The notes beneath the pieces are model-generated. The model saw nothing but the letters and a program-made list of their open reading frames with translations, had not been told where the DNA came from and did not search any database. The position numbers were made by a program, and so were the translations under genes. A DNA stretch of 64,000 bases. It comes from Mumia sp. ZJ1417. GTDB taxonomy: Bacteria > Actinomycetota > Actinomycetes > Propionibacteriales > Nocardioidaceae. The DNA lies in the NCBI RefSeq assembly GCF_014127285.1, contig NZ_CP059901.1:3782001-3846000 (forward strand). The letters run 5' to 3'. This document shows, in pieces, positions 63,966-64,000 of the stretch; position 1 is the first letter of the stretch; each line of letters starts with the position of its first letter.

Positions 63966-64000
63966 GTTACCGGCGAGTAGGACACTGGTGTTACCGACTA
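63966..64000 (+). promoter_or_regulatory. Two GTTACCG-type elements at the window end
   Basis: GTTACCGGCGAGTAG (63966-63980) and GTTACCGACTA (63990-64000, cut by the edge) begin 24 nt apart in the same orientation. They resemble GTTACCGACGGGTAG before etfD (51795-51809). They probably control a rightward gene beyond the window, or the Rrf2 gene. Confidence 0.45.

Overview
This is a GC-rich bacterial chromosome segment. The hspR-linked dnaK operon, frequent GTG starts, many apparently leaderless genes, PPOX, DUF421 and GPP34 proteins, a bifunctional-type Dcd and dispersed GAGCCTGTCGA(A/G)-type repeats point to Actinobacteria, most likely Nocardioidaceae (inference from style and content, not a phylogeny). 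There is no IS element, phage gene, integrase, plasmid module or CRISPR array. Genes are packed tightly, often with ATGA or GTGA stop/start overlaps, and no gene-free gap exceeds 300 bases.

Layout: 1-5.5 kb holds the start of an acyl-CoA dehydrogenase, oxidoreductases, a DUF421 pair, polyphosphate glucokinase, and hppD (tyrosine catabolism) divergent from an AsnC regulator. 5.5-9.7 kb is the dnaK-grpE-dnaJ-hspR heat-shock operon with a HAIR operator. 9.7-14 kb has an ArsR/CDF metal-efflux pair and a YhgE/Pip membrane protein with a degenerate ATPase-like partner. 14-20.8 kb is a urease operon (ureA, a CbiX-like His-rich protein, ureB, ureC, ureF, ureG, ureD, urea transporter). 21-25.3 kb has a very large channel-like/FUSC fusion and two CrcB fluoride channels. 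25.3-28.8 kb has a MaoC hydratase and the TPP-riboswitch-controlled ykoEDC transporter.

28.8-39.8 kb: ankyrin and SGNH proteins, then an amine/aldehyde catabolic locus (mmsA, aminotransferase, FAD oxidoreductase, cupin, PucR regulator, aminobutyraldehyde-type dehydrogenase) interrupted by an unusual HTH-GHKL-DUF4325 regulator, then a MarR gene. 39.8-45.2 kb is a five-gene translationally coupled lipid-modification operon with two CFA-synthase-like methyltransferases. 45.2-51.8 kb is mixed: an M20 ghost protein, nitroreductase, GPP34, two MFS transporters, a Nudix-like protein, and a Gdx-type SMR exporter behind a guanidine-III riboswitch. 51.9-56.1 kb has etfD (electron transfer from beta-oxidation) and an ABC exporter. 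56.2-64 kb has pseudouridine-breakdown genes, two small paralogous basic proteins, dcd, a secreted protein, tRNA-Gly(CCC), a secreted M28 peptidase, SCO6745-like and DUF4229-like proteins, and an Rrf2 regulator.

The strongest leads are: the CbiX-like His-rich protein inside a urease operon lacking ureE; the channel-plus-double-FUSC fusion; the HTH-GHKL-DUF4325 single-chain regulator; an in-frame dispersed-repeat insertion in HPPD; the guanidine-III riboswitch/SMR pair; and a 22-bp element shared by the two dehydrogenase promoters of the amine locus.
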